Assembly: GCF_000317305.3 (NCBI RefSeq)
Contig: NC_023036.2
Location: forward strand, 4,092,001-4,156,000
Source: Mycolicibacterium neoaurum VKM Ac-1815D
GTDB lineage: Bacteria > Actinomycetota > Actinomycetes > Mycobacteriales > Mycobacteriaceae
Length of the DNA: 64,000 nt
Direction of reading: 5' to 3'
Below the pieces are notes generated by a model that was not told where the DNA came from, searched no databases, and worked only from the letters and a program-made list of their open reading frames with translations. Each line of letters starts with the position of its first letter. Within the stretch, counting starts at the first letter, position 1. The translations under genes and the position numbers were made by a program. Shown piece after piece: positions 43,476-52,124 of this stretch.

Positions 43476-46400
43476 TCACCAGTCGTCGGACCGAATACCC
43501 GCAGTGGCGTCCGGCATGACGCTGCCGGTGCCCGGCGTCGACAGGGACCAGCCGCCGACTCCCTCACACACCAGGTCGGTGGGCATCGACACCTGCGACG
43601 GCACCGGGACGCCCAATCCGGAGATACCCGGCATGTTCAGCTGCGGGGTGGGAAGCATTCCGGTCAGCCCACCGACGCCAGACGGGGCGGCCAGCGAGGG
43701 TTGCGGAAGCATTTCGGCCAACACGCCCGTGACACCGGCCAGCGGAGCCATCACCATGCCCGGAAGACCGGACGCGGCGCCGGCCGCCGGGAGGATCGCG
43801 CCCGGAATACCGGCGAACGCGGTTCCACCGCCTGCTGCTGCGGCAGGTGCGCCGACACCGACCGCACCGGCCGGGGCAGCCGCCTGGACTGCGGCCACCG
43901 CGGGCGCGGTCACCGCCTGTACGGCTCCGAGCCCGCCTGTGCTGGCCATCAGGGGGCCGACAGCGGCGGCGTTCACGCCGCCCGCACCCGCACCACCGGC
44001 ACCGCCCGCTCCTGCACCAGCCGCGCCGCCACCGGCCGCGCCGCCACCGGCACCACCCGCACCACCGGCCGCACCACCGCCGCCGGCACCACCTGCAGCG
44101 CCGCCCGCTCCTGCTCCGCCGGCGCCACCGGCACCTGCTCCGCCGGCACCACCACCAGCGGCACCGCCGCCGCCACCGGCACCACCCGCACCACCGGCCG
44201 CACCACCGCCACCGGCACCGCCCGCACCCGCGCCACCAGCACCACCACCAGCGGCGCCACCGCCGCCACCGGCACCACCCGCACCACCGGCCGCACCACC
44301 GCCACCGGCACCACCGGCACCGGGGATCGCGACCGCAGCCGCGTCCTCGATCGGTGCACCGGCTGCACGCGCAGCGGCATCGTCGAGGGCCGCGCCGGGC
44401 AATCCGCCGGCACCAGGGGCTCCACCTGCGCCCGGCAGACCGGCACCAGGCGCACCTGCTGCGCCCGCGGCATCGACGAGCGCCGCCGCGGGACCTTCAC
44501 CGTTGAGTCCTGTGCTGGCCAGTAGCGGTCCTACACCCGCACTATCCATCAGGGGGGCGCCACCACCCACGGGAGCACCGCCACCCACCGGGGCGCCACC
44601 ACCCACGGGAGCACCGCCACCCACCGGGGCGCCACCACCCACGGGAGCGCCACCACCGACCGGAGCGCCACCACCGGCAGCACCACCGGCAGGAGCGCCG
44701 CCACCGGCAGCACCACCCGCCGGCGCACCACCACCGGCAGCACCACCCGCCGGCGCACCACCGACTGCAGCCGCCGGAGCACCGGCACCACCGGCGCCCG
44801 CACCGCCACCAGCCGCGCCGGCACCACCTGCGCCACCACCGGCCGCGCCCGCGCCACCGGTACCACCGGCAGCCTGCAGAGCCGCACCGGATCCGCCGCC
44901 GGTCGCCGCGCCTGCGTCAGCGATCACCGCAGCGGGCGCGCCTCCGACAGCGGCGCCCGGAGCGCCGCCGACCACCGCACCGGGGGCACCGCCCCCTGCG
45001 ACGCCGGGAACTCCGATACCCGGAACACTGACGCTCGGTATGTCGACATCGATGGGCACCGACAGCTCCACCGGTGGAGACGAGATCTCCGCGGGCGGGC
45101 CCGACACCTGCACCGGCGGGGCATGCACCTCGACCGGCGGGGCCGCAACTTCGACAGGGGGTGCGTGCACCTCGACGGGAGGCACCGCTACCTCGACTGG
45201 GGGCACCGCCACCTCGACCGGCGGAACCGCGGCGGCGAGTTCAACCGGCGCACCGGTCACCCCACCGCCCTCGATGACTCCGGCAGCGGGGACAGCACCT
45301 GCACCGCCGACACCACCACCACCGGTGGCGCCACCACCAGCTGCACCGCCACCGGCCGCACCACCACCGCCAGCGCCACCGCCTGCAGCACCACCACCGG
45401 CACCGCCGCCGGCCGCACCACCACCGGCACCGCCGCCGGCCGCACCACCACCGGCACCGCCGCCGGCCGCACCACCGCCGCCACCAGCCGCTCCACCGCC
45501 AGCGCCGCCACCCGCCGCGCCACCACCACCAGCGCCGCCACCGGCACCACCGGCGTCAGCACCACCGATTGCTGCCGCGGGGGCCGCACCTTCGCCGCCG
45601 CCGACCACCGGCGCGACAGCGGCCGCGGGTGCGGCTGCTGCACCGTCGACCACCGCAGCGGCAGGGACCGGCACCTCGATCGCGGGTGGCGGGGCCACCG
45701 CGGCGGCATCGACCAGCTCACCCGCGGGAACGCCTGCCGGAGCCGCCACACCGGCTGCCGGATGAATTGCGGCACCACCCGGAACACCACCGGGGGCACC
45801 TCCGCCAGCTCCGCCCGCACCAGGGGCTCCGCCACCACCGACCGCGCCCGCGGCGTCGGCAAGCGGAGCGCCACCGGGAACTCCCCCGCCACCGGGCGCC
45901 GCACCAGCGGCATCGACGATCGCTGCGCCCGGCGCGCCGCCGGCTCCCGGAACGCCGCCTGCCAACGGAGCACCGGCTCCCGCGGCATCGATCAACGGAG
46001 CGCCTGCTGCGACGGGAGCACCGGCCCCACCGGCACCCGCTCCACCGCCAGCTCCGGCACCTGCGCCGCCGGCACCGCCCGCACCACCGGCACCGCCACC
46101 GGCCGCGCCGGCACCACCAGCTCCACCGGCACCGCCCGCGCCAGCTCCACCAGCTCCGCCCGCACCAGCACCGGCTCCACCAGCTCCGCCCGCACCAGCA
46201 CCGGCTCCACCAGCACCGCCACCAGCCGCACCGCCACCACCGGCCGCGCCGGCTCCACCGGTTCCACCTCCGGTCGCACCCGCCGCCGGGAAAGCACCGG
46301 CCGCGGTCGCCGGGGGCACGACAACCGGCGCGGCACCGCCGCCGGTGAACGGCGCGGCGATGCCCTGCAACGACTGGCCGAGATCAGGCGGCGATGCGGC

Positions 46401-46553
46401 GAGGTTCTGCACCATGCCGACACACGGCACGCCGCCGGCGCTCGACTGCAACGCAGGTTGCGCATCGGCCGTCGCTATCAACAACAGCGGCGGCGTGCAC
46501 AAAGCCGCCGCAGCAAAAATGCTGACAGCCAAACGATTTGACCTACTCACCAT
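43476..46553 (-). CDS. large exported Gly/Ala-rich repeat protein
   Basis: A 1025-residue protein that I cannot assign to a known family; it is PGRS-like in composition but has no PE domain. ATG 46553 is followed by a Sec signal peptide (residues 1-32, ending TADA). GGGGA lies upstream. The mature chain is mostly GGAG/GAGG runs broken by modules: about ten P-V-E-V repeats (about 438-500), three GGAPAGGAAGG units (about 600-625), six GGGAPV units (about 635-665) and repeated I/L-x-DAAGA motifs. A non-repetitive tail has PQLNMPGISGLGVPVPS and ends near WSLSTPG. I see only two Cys in the mature chain, one near each end. The other strand is also open but has no signal or start context. Confidence 0.8.
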   Translation of the reverse strand: MVSRSNRLAVSIFAAAALCTPPLLLIATADAQPALQSSAGGVPCVGMVQNLAASPPDLGQSLQGIAAPFTGGGAAPVVVPPATAAGAFPAAGATGGGTGGAGAAGGGGAAGGGAGGAGAGAGGAGGAGAGAGGAGGAGAGGAGGAGGAGAAGGGAGGAGGAGGAGAGAGGGAGAGGAGAPVAAGAPLIDAAGAGAPLAGGVPGAGGAPGAAIVDAAGAAPGGGGVPGGAPLADAAGAVGGGGAPGAGGAGGGAPGGVPGGAAIHPAAGVAAPAGVPAGELVDAAAVAPPPAIEVPVPAAAVVDGAAAAPAAAVAPVVGGGEGAAPAAAIGGADAGGAGGGAGGGGAAGGGAGGGAAGGGGGAAGGGAGGGAAGGGAGGGAAGGGAGGGAAGGGAGGGGAAGGGAAGGGATGGGGVGGAGAVPAAGVIEGGGVTGAPVELAAAVPPVEVAVPPVEVAVPPVEVHAPPVEVAAPPVEVHAPPVQVSGPPAEISSPPVELSVPIDVDIPSVSVPGIGVPGVAGGGAPGAVVGGAPGAAVGGAPAAVIADAGAATGGGSGAALQAAGGTGGAGAAGGGAGGAGAAGGGAGAGGAGAPAAAVGGAPAGGAAGGGAPAGGAAGGGAPAGGAAGGGAPVGGGAPVGGGAPVGGGAPVGGGAPVGGGAPVGGGAPLMDSAGVGPLLASTGLNGEGPAAALVDAAGAAGAPGAGLPGAGGAPGAGGLPGAALDDAAARAAGAPIEDAAAVAIPGAGGAGGGGAAGGAGGAGGGGGAAGGGAGGAGAGGAGGGGAAGGAGGAGGGGGAAGGGAGGAGAGGAGGAGAGGAAGGAGGGGAAGGAGGAGGGAAGGGAAGAGAGGAGGAGAGGVNAAAVGPLMASTGGLGAVQAVTAPAVAAVQAAAPAGAVGVGAPAAAAGGGTAFAGIPGAILPAAGAASGLPGMVMAPLAGVTGVLAEMLPQPSLAAPSGVGGLTGMLPTPQLNMPGISGLGVPVPSQVSMPTDLVCEGVGGWSLSTPGTGSVMPDATAGIRSDDW

Positions 46554-46767
46554 GTCATCCCCAAGCGTTTTCAAATTGACGTCGCAGTCAGGGAAGAAGG
46601 TAAATGACATCCATGAAACTCACAGGCGCGCCAAACGGGACGGTTACCGTTCCGATGCAAAGGAGATCCGGGCCCGTGACAGAACAACGGCGAAATCCCA
46701 GATAACCGTCGAAACGCCGACATACCTGCACGCCGACCCGGCCGTGCCGATCCGTAGCCTTGGCCGC

Positions 46768-47520
46768 ATGACCGACCTCGTCCTCGTCGACATCGCCGAT
46801 CGCATCGCGACCATCACCGTCAACGATCCCGATCGGCGCAACGCCGTCACCGCCGAGATCTCGGCAGGCCTGCGCGCCGCGGTCGAGGCCGCAGAGGCCG
46901 ACACCAATGTGCATGCGGTCATCGTCACCGGGGCAGGCAAGGCCTTCTGCGCAGGAGCCGACCTGACCGCACTCGGTGAGGCGGCCGAGGACGGACTGCG
47001 CGTCATCTATGACGGCTTCCTGGCCGTGGCCGATTGCTCCCTGCCGACCATCGCCGCGGTCAACGGCGCCGCCGTCGGCGCGGGCCTGAACCTGGCACTC
47101 GCCGCAGACGTCCGCATCGCGGGTCCGGCGGCATTGTTCGATCCCCGCTTCCAGAAACTGGGCATCCATCCCGGCGGCGGCGCCACCTGGATGCTGCAGC
47201 GCGGCGTAGGACCCCAGGTCGCCCGGGCCGCGTTGCTGTTCGGCAAGCGTTTCGACGCACAGGAGGCGGTGCGGTACGGGCTGGCGCTCGACATCGCCGA
47301 CGACCCGGTGGCCGCCGCGCGTGAACTGGCTGCCGGTCCGGCCGGTGCACCGCGCGATGTGGTGATGGCGACCAAGGCCTCGATGCGGGCGACCGCCAAT
47401 CCCGGCGTCGTGGACAGCGACCAGCACGCCATCGCCGTCGACATCGAGATCACCCCGCAGGCGCGCTCCATCGAGTCCCCGGAGTTCCAGAGCCGGTTGT
47501 CCGCGGCAAAGCGACGTTAG
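46768..47520 (+). CDS. echA14: enoyl-CoA hydratase/isomerase family (EchA14)
   Basis: A 250-residue crotonase-fold protein. The CoA-binding and oxyanion segments are KAFCAGADLTALG and AVNGAAVGAGLNLALAADVRI; the catalytic Glu positions seen in classic hydratases are not obvious after LFDPRFQKLGIHPGGG, so the reaction may differ. Homology to Rv2486 sets ATG 46768. It would act in beta-oxidation or a side branch. It is convergent with bkdC, overlapping it by four bases, and divergent from the Gly-rich gene across 214 bases in which I see no clear element. Confidence 0.88.
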   Translation: MTDLVLVDIADRIATITVNDPDRRNAVTAEISAGLRAAVEAAEADTNVHAVIVTGAGKAFCAGADLTALGEAAEDGLRVIYDGFLAVADCSLPTIAAVNGAAVGAGLNLALAADVRIAGPAALFDPRFQKLGIHPGGGATWMLQRGVGPQVARAALLFGKRFDAQEAVRYGLALDIADDPVAAARELAAGPAGAPRDVVMATKASMRATANPGVVDSDQHAIAVDIEITPQARSIESPEFQSRLSAAKRR

Positions 47521-48623
47521 AGGTCGGCCAGCGCCAGCTCCGGCGCCTCCACCAACTCACGCAGATCGGTCAGGAACGCCGCGGCCTGCGCGCCGTCGAT
47601 GATCCGGTGGTCGAACGCGCAGCTCAGCTCCATCGTCGCGCGCGCAACCACCGCGCCGTCGACGACCACCGCACGTGGCTTCAGCGAGCCCATCCCGAGG
47701 ATCGCGGCCTCGGGATAGTTGATCACCGGTACACCCGAATCCAGGCCGAGCGCACCGAAGTTCGACACAGTGAACGTCGACCCCATCAGTTCGGCCGGAC
47801 GCAATGTCCCGCCGCGCGCCCCGTCGATGACGCGTGCCACCTCGGCGGCGAGCGCGCGGGTGGTGCGCTGCTGCGCATCGGTGACCACGGGAACGAGCAG
47901 TCCGCGCGGCGTGGCCACACCCACGCCGAGGTGCACCGAAGAATGCCGGTGGACGCGCGGACCATCGGCGGTGTCCACCCATGTCGCGTTCAGGAGCGGA
48001 TGTCGGGTCAACACCGATGTCAACAGTCGCAGCGTCAGCGCGAACGACGTGATATCGAGCCGGCGCGAGAGCCCCTGCAGCGCCGTCCCATCGACCACCA
48101 CAGCGGCATGAGCATCGGGAATCTTGCTCCGCGACAGCGCCATCCGCTTCGCCATCTCGACCTGCACGCCGGAAAGCGGCACCATGTCCGGGGGCGCCGA
48201 AGCGGCCAGCACGTCATCACGGGTGACGATGCCGTCGGGGCCGGTCGGCGTCAGCGAGGTCAGCTCGACGCCATTCTCGCGAGCCAACTTTCGGACCGAC
48301 GGCTTGGCGCGGGCACGACGGGACGTATCCATTCGATCATCGGCGCCGTAGCCCACCAGCACCGGACCGGATCCGGAATTCTCGGCAACACCTATGCGCA
48401 CCAGGACGGCACCGACGGCAAGCGTCTCCCCCACGGCTCCGCCGAGTTCGACTATCCGGCCGGCGTGCGGGCTCGGGATCTCGACCTCGGCCTTGTTGGT
48501 CTCCAACGTGCACAGCACCTGGTTGAGTTCGACGGTGTCGCCCACCGCCACCGACCAGCCGGTGATGGTGGCTTCCTCCAACCCTTCCCCGAGGTCGGGC
48601 ACCCGGAACTCCCGGGTGCTCAT
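47517..48623 (-). CDS. bkdC: branched-chain keto-acid dehydrogenase E2 (BkdC)
   Basis: A 368-residue dihydrolipoamide acyltransferase. The lipoyl domain (1-80) carries the lipoylated Lys in LETNKAEVE. A peripheral subunit-binding domain is at about 105-140 (RAKPSVRKLARENGVELTSL). The catalytic domain ends with FDHRIIDGAQAAAFL, containing the active His-x3-Asp-Gly. It moves acyl groups from E1 to CoA. ATG 48623 overlaps the bkdB stop (ATGA). No E3 (lipoamide dehydrogenase) is nearby, so the shared Lpd must serve. It matches Rv2495c. Confidence 0.94.
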   Translation of the reverse strand: MSTREFRVPDLGEGLEEATITGWSVAVGDTVELNQVLCTLETNKAEVEIPSPHAGRIVELGGAVGETLAVGAVLVRIGVAENSGSGPVLVGYGADDRMDTSRRARAKPSVRKLARENGVELTSLTPTGPDGIVTRDDVLAASAPPDMVPLSGVQVEMAKRMALSRSKIPDAHAAVVVDGTALQGLSRRLDITSFALTLRLLTSVLTRHPLLNATWVDTADGPRVHRHSSVHLGVGVATPRGLLVPVVTDAQQRTTRALAAEVARVIDGARGGTLRPAELMGSTFTVSNFGALGLDSGVPVINYPEAAILGMGSLKPRAVVVDGAVVARATMELSCAFDHRIIDGAQAAAFLTDLRELVEAPELALADL

Positions 48624-49651
48624 TGCGCCATCACCTTCTCGACGCAGTCCAGCAGCCGATCCACCCCTGGTAACCACAGCTTTTCCAGCCGCGCCGGTGG
48701 GTACGGCGTGTCGAATCCGGTGGCCCGCAACACCGGAGCCTCCAGGTCGTAGAACAGCTCCTCGGAGATGCGAGCCGCCAGTTCGGCACCGAAGCCCAGC
48801 GTGCGCGGCCCCTCGTGCATGACCACGCACCGGCCGGTGCGCCGCACCGAATCGGAAATGGTGTCGAAGTCCAACGGGTTCAGCGTCCGCAGGTCCACGA
48901 CCTCGACGTCGACACCTCGATCCGCCGCCGACTCGCCGGCATTGAGGGCGACATCCACCAGACCCCCATAGGTGAGCACCGTGACGTGTTCACCGGGACG
49001 CCGGATGGCCGCACGCCCGAAGGGCAGCTCGGCGGACTCGGTGTCGACGATTCCCCTGGTCCAGTACCGCCGCTTCGGCTCCAGGTAGGCGACCGGGTCC
49101 GGGCAACTGATCGATTGCCGCAGTAGCCAATACGCATCCGACGGCGTCGAGGGGACCACCACCTTCAAACCGGCGGTGTGCAACCAATAGGTCTCGGTGG
49201 ACTCCGAATGATGCTCGACCGCGCCTATTCCGCCGAAGGACGGGATGCGCACGGTCACCGGCATGTCGACGTCACCGTGGGTGCGCATCCGATATTTGGC
49301 CAGATGACTGACCATTTGGTCGAAGGCCGGGGCGGAGAACCCGTCGAACTGGATTTCCGGCACCGGGACGAACCCACGGATCGCCATCCCTATCGCGATA
49401 CCGATGATCGCCGACTCGGCCAGCGGCGTGTCGAAACACCGCTGTTCGCCGTATGTTTCGGCCAATCCATCGGTCACCCGGAACACGCCACCGAGTCGGG
49501 CGACATCCTCGCCGAACACCAGGACCCGCTCGTCGGCGGCCATCGCGTCGTGCAGTCCCTGATTGACGGCCTGTGCCAGGGTCATGGTCAACAACGACGG
49601 CCGGGGTTCGCCGAAGTCGCCCATCGGCGGTCGTTCGATGATCTGGGTCAT
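48620..49651 (-). CDS. bkdB: branched-chain keto-acid dehydrogenase E1 beta (BkdB)
   Basis: A 343-residue transketolase-like subunit. VFGEDVARLGGVFRVTDGL and RCFDTPLAESAIIGIAIGMA are the pyrimidine-domain motifs, with the Glu that activates thiamine diphosphate in the second. The C-terminal transketolase domain has VVDLRTLNPLDFDTI. It pairs with BkdA to decarboxylate the keto acids of Leu, Ile and Val. It starts one base after the bkdA stop and overlaps bkdC by four. It matches Rv2496c. Confidence 0.94.
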   Translation of the reverse strand: MTQIIERPPMGDFGEPRPSLLTMTLAQAVNQGLHDAMAADERVLVFGEDVARLGGVFRVTDGLAETYGEQRCFDTPLAESAIIGIAIGMAIRGFVPVPEIQFDGFSAPAFDQMVSHLAKYRMRTHGDVDMPVTVRIPSFGGIGAVEHHSESTETYWLHTAGLKVVVPSTPSDAYWLLRQSISCPDPVAYLEPKRRYWTRGIVDTESAELPFGRAAIRRPGEHVTVLTYGGLVDVALNAGESAADRGVDVEVVDLRTLNPLDFDTISDSVRRTGRCVVMHEGPRTLGFGAELAARISEELFYDLEAPVLRATGFDTPYPPARLEKLWLPGVDRLLDCVEKVMAQ

Positions 49652-49652
49652 C

Positions 49653-50720
49653 TCAGGACTCCTTCCCCAGCTCGATGAGCAACTCCTCGCGTTGGCGGGC
49701 CAACTCCGGGGTGATGTCGTGGTAGACGGTGTCGAACACCTCGGCGATATCGGGATCGGGCGCGCCGATCAGCGCCTTCCGCAGGTCCGTGCGCAGCCGC
49801 GCCGCCCTGCCGGCAACCCGCTCGGCGAGTCGGTCGGTCAGCACCCCGGTCGCTCGCAGGTACGCGGTGTACCGGGCGATCGGGTCGCGGGCCGCCCAGT
49901 CCTGGACGTCCGCGTCGGCGCGGTAGCGGGTGGGGTCGTCGGAGGTGGTGTGCGGCCCCATCCGATAGGTGACCGCCTCGATGAACGTCGGGCCACCACC
50001 ATCGCGGGCACGCTGGGCGGCCTCGGACATGACGGCGAAGCAGGCCAGCACGTCATTGCCGTCGACGCGGACCGCGGGCATGCCGTAGCCGGCGGCCCGG
50101 TCGGCCAGCGAGGTGGCCGCATGCTGGCGGCGCTCCGGCGTCGAGATGGCGAACTGGTTGTTCTGGATGAAGAACACGGTGGGCGCAGCGAACACCGCGG
50201 CCAGGTTCAGCGCCTCGTGCGCATCGCCCTCGGAGGTGGCGCCGTCCCCCATGAAAGCCACCGTCACCGAGTCCTCGTCGAGGCGTTGGGCGGCCATCGC
50301 GGCACCGACGGCGTGCAATCCGTGGGTGCCGATTTGAATGGAGATCGGCGCGCAACATCTCTCGGTGAACGACAGGCCGCCGTGCCAGGACCCTCGCCAC
50401 ACCGCACCCATCTGTGCGGGTGAGATACCGCGGGTCAGGAACGCGCCGAGCTCGCGGTACTGCGGAAACAGCCAATCGGTCTTGCGCAGGCTTGCCGCCG
50501 CACCGATCTGCGCCGCCTCCTGCCCGCGACAGGACGCATAGAGCGCGAGCTCGCCCTGGCGCTGCAGGTTCACGAACTCGGTATCGAGTTCGCGGGTCAG
50601 CACCATCAGCTCATAGAGCCAGCTCAGCGTTTCCGGTGGAAGATCGCGTCGATATCGCGTCTCGGCGGTCGGGGCGCCATCGGCACCGACCAGTTGTAGG
50701 GGTGCAGAAATGACAGCCAT
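49653..50720 (-). CDS. bkdA: branched-chain keto-acid dehydrogenase E1 alpha (BkdA)
   Basis: A 355-residue thiamine-diphosphate subunit. The ThDP motif starts at GDGATSEGDAHEALNLAAVF and ends with NNQFAIST; the phosphorylation-loop region YRMGPHTTSDDPTRYR is present, as in mammalian E1 alpha. It forms the alpha2-beta2 E1 with BkdB. GGAGG lies six bases before ATG 50720. A 94-base gap separates it from citE upstream, the largest gap in the operon, so a minor internal promoter is possible. It matches Rv2497c. Confidence 0.94.
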   Translation of the reverse strand: MAVISAPLQLVGADGAPTAETRYRRDLPPETLSWLYELMVLTRELDTEFVNLQRQGELALYASCRGQEAAQIGAAASLRKTDWLFPQYRELGAFLTRGISPAQMGAVWRGSWHGGLSFTERCCAPISIQIGTHGLHAVGAAMAAQRLDEDSVTVAFMGDGATSEGDAHEALNLAAVFAAPTVFFIQNNQFAISTPERRQHAATSLADRAAGYGMPAVRVDGNDVLACFAVMSEAAQRARDGGGPTFIEAVTYRMGPHTTSDDPTRYRADADVQDWAARDPIARYTAYLRATGVLTDRLAERVAGRAARLRTDLRKALIGAPDPDIAEVFDTVYHDITPELARQREELLIELGKES

Positions 50721-50814
50721 ACCGCCTCCTTCAGGGTGGCGGCATGTTCGGCCGCCGTTTCCTCGAGGTGCTCGGCACAGAGGCGGTCGTGCGACCCCTG
50801 GTCAGGGGCGCCGG

Positions 50815-51627
50815 CTAGCTACCGGGGTGGGGCGCAAGCTGGACGATCCGCTCGGCCCGCCGCAGTACCGGGGCATCCACCATTATGCCCTCGAAGGCGA
50901 ATGCGCCCCGGTGGTTTGCCGCGGCGGCCAGGACGTGTCGCGCCCACTGCACCTGCTCCCCGGTGGGCGCGTAGCCGTCCCGGATCACGCTCACCTGCGT
51001 CGGGTGCAGCGCGACCTTGATATCGAAGCCGACGGCGACGGCGTCGTCGGTCTCGCGGCGCAACCCGTCCAGATCCTTGATGTCGATGTACACCGAGTCC
51101 AGCGCCAGCTTTCCGTGGGCCTTGGCCGCCAGCAACGACTGGGACCGGACATGTTTGGCGACGTCCCGGTAAGACCCGTCCGCGACACGGTTGGTGGTTC
51201 CGCCGAGGGCACCGAACAGGTCCTCCGCACCCCACATGACGCCGATGGTGTTGGCCGCCGCGGCGGTTTCGGTCACCGTCAGCGCGCCCAGCGGGGTCTC
51301 GACGATCAGGACTACCTGCAGCGGCGCCAGGGCCATTACCTGTTCGGGTGCCTCACATTTGGGCAACATGACGGTGGTGTAGCCGGTGCGGCCCAGGGCC
51401 TGCAAGTCCAGCCGCTGGTCCTCGGTGCCGTGCGGGTTGATCCGGATGACGGTGCGAGCCGGGTCCAGCGGGGTGCCGACGATCGCGTCGCGGGCGGCCG
51501 GTTTGTCACCTGCACCGTCCTCGAGGTCGAGGATGACGACATCGGCGGCGGCCGCGGCCTTGGCGAAGCGTTCGGGACGATCGGCCGGGCAGAAGATCCA
51601 TGCCGGACCATTGTTGGCGAAACTCAC
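50815..51627 (-). CDS. citE: beta-hydroxyacyl-CoA lyase, CitE-like
   Basis: A 270-residue CitE-family TIM-barrel lyase. Conserved parts are GPAWIFCPADRPERFAKA, VILDLEDGAGDKPAARDA (metal-binding acidic residues), VLIVETPLGAL and GVMWGAEDLFGALGG. It stands alone without CitD/CitF, so it is not citrate lyase. The M. tuberculosis homologue Rv2498c was reported as a stereospecific lyase for citramalyl-, malyl- and HMG-CoA-type substrates, which fits leucine and itaconate breakdown. Start GTG 51627 overlaps the maoC-like stop (GTGA). Confidence 0.92.
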   Translation of the reverse strand: MSFANNGPAWIFCPADRPERFAKAAAAADVVILDLEDGAGDKPAARDAIVGTPLDPARTVIRINPHGTEDQRLDLQALGRTGYTTVMLPKCEAPEQVMALAPLQVVLIVETPLGALTVTETAAAANTIGVMWGAEDLFGALGGTTNRVADGSYRDVAKHVRSQSLLAAKAHGKLALDSVYIDIKDLDGLRRETDDAVAVGFDIKVALHPTQVSVIRDGYAPTGEQVQWARHVLAAAANHRGAFAFEGIMVDAPVLRRAERIVQLAPHPGS

Positions 51628-52124
51628 CGGTTCTCCTGTGGCCTCTTGCGCACCATGGTCTTTCGCGATGCCGTTGCGACGATGTCACCGTGCTGGTTGC
51701 GGCCGACGTGGGCGAAGGTGACGATCCCTTCGCCGGGGCGGCTCTTGGACTCTCGCTTGTCGACGACCTCGGACTCGGCGTACAGCGTGTCACCGTGGAA
51801 AAGCGGCTTCGGGAAGGCGATTTCGGAGAATCCGAGGTTGCCGACGATGGTGCCCTGGGTCAGTTGCGCCACCGAGAGACCGACAAGGGTCGACAACGTG
51901 AACATGGAGTTGACCAGTCGCTGGTTGAACGGCGGCAGCGCATCGGCGAACGCGGCGTCCAGGTGCAACGCCTGGGTATTCATCGTCAAGGTGGTGAACA
52001 GGACGTTGTCGGCCTCGGTGATGGTGCGGCCGGGCCGATGAAGGTACAGCACCCCGGTCTCGAACTCCTCGAACCACAGCCCGCGCTGCTCGACGACCTT
52101 TCTGGGTTCCCCGGCCGCCGTCAC
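51624..52124 (-). CDS. MaoC-like acyl-CoA hydratase
   Basis: A 166-residue hot-dog-fold dehydratase (RGLWFEEFETGVLYLHRPGRTITEADNV). The usual hydratase motif is seen as FTTLTMNTQALHLDAAFA with Asn/His in the catalytic region, and NSMFTLSTLVGLSVAQL follows. It matches Rv2499c, implicated as an itaconyl- or methylglutaconyl-CoA hydratase acting just before CitE. GTG 52124 is chosen because it overlaps the fadE19 stop and starts the homology; the longer frame upstream is a shadow of fadE19. Confidence 0.9.
   Translation of the reverse strand: MTAAGEPRKVVEQRGLWFEEFETGVLYLHRPGRTITEADNVLFTTLTMNTQALHLDAAFADALPPFNQRLVNSMFTLSTLVGLSVAQLTQGTIVGNLGFSEIAFPKPLFHGDTLYAESEVVDKRESKSRPGEGIVTFAHVGRNQHGDIVATASRKTMVRKRPQENR

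Noticed and set aside
44560..44760. Regular short repeats that could suggest a CRISPR array
   Set aside because: Units are 18 and about 30 bases, directly adjacent with no unique spacers, and keep the reading frame of the Gly-rich protein.
43285..45765. 826-residue open frame on the plus strand opposite the Gly-rich gene, rich in Pro/Ala
   Set aside because: It is the complement of GGN/GCN repeats, has no ribosome-binding site, signal peptide or domain, and overlaps the methyltransferase end. The minus frame has a signal peptide and a good start.
48624..48830. 69-residue N-terminal extension of BkdC
   Set aside because: It is antisense-phase sequence of bkdB; the lipoyl domain starts at ATG 48623, which overlaps the bkdB stop.
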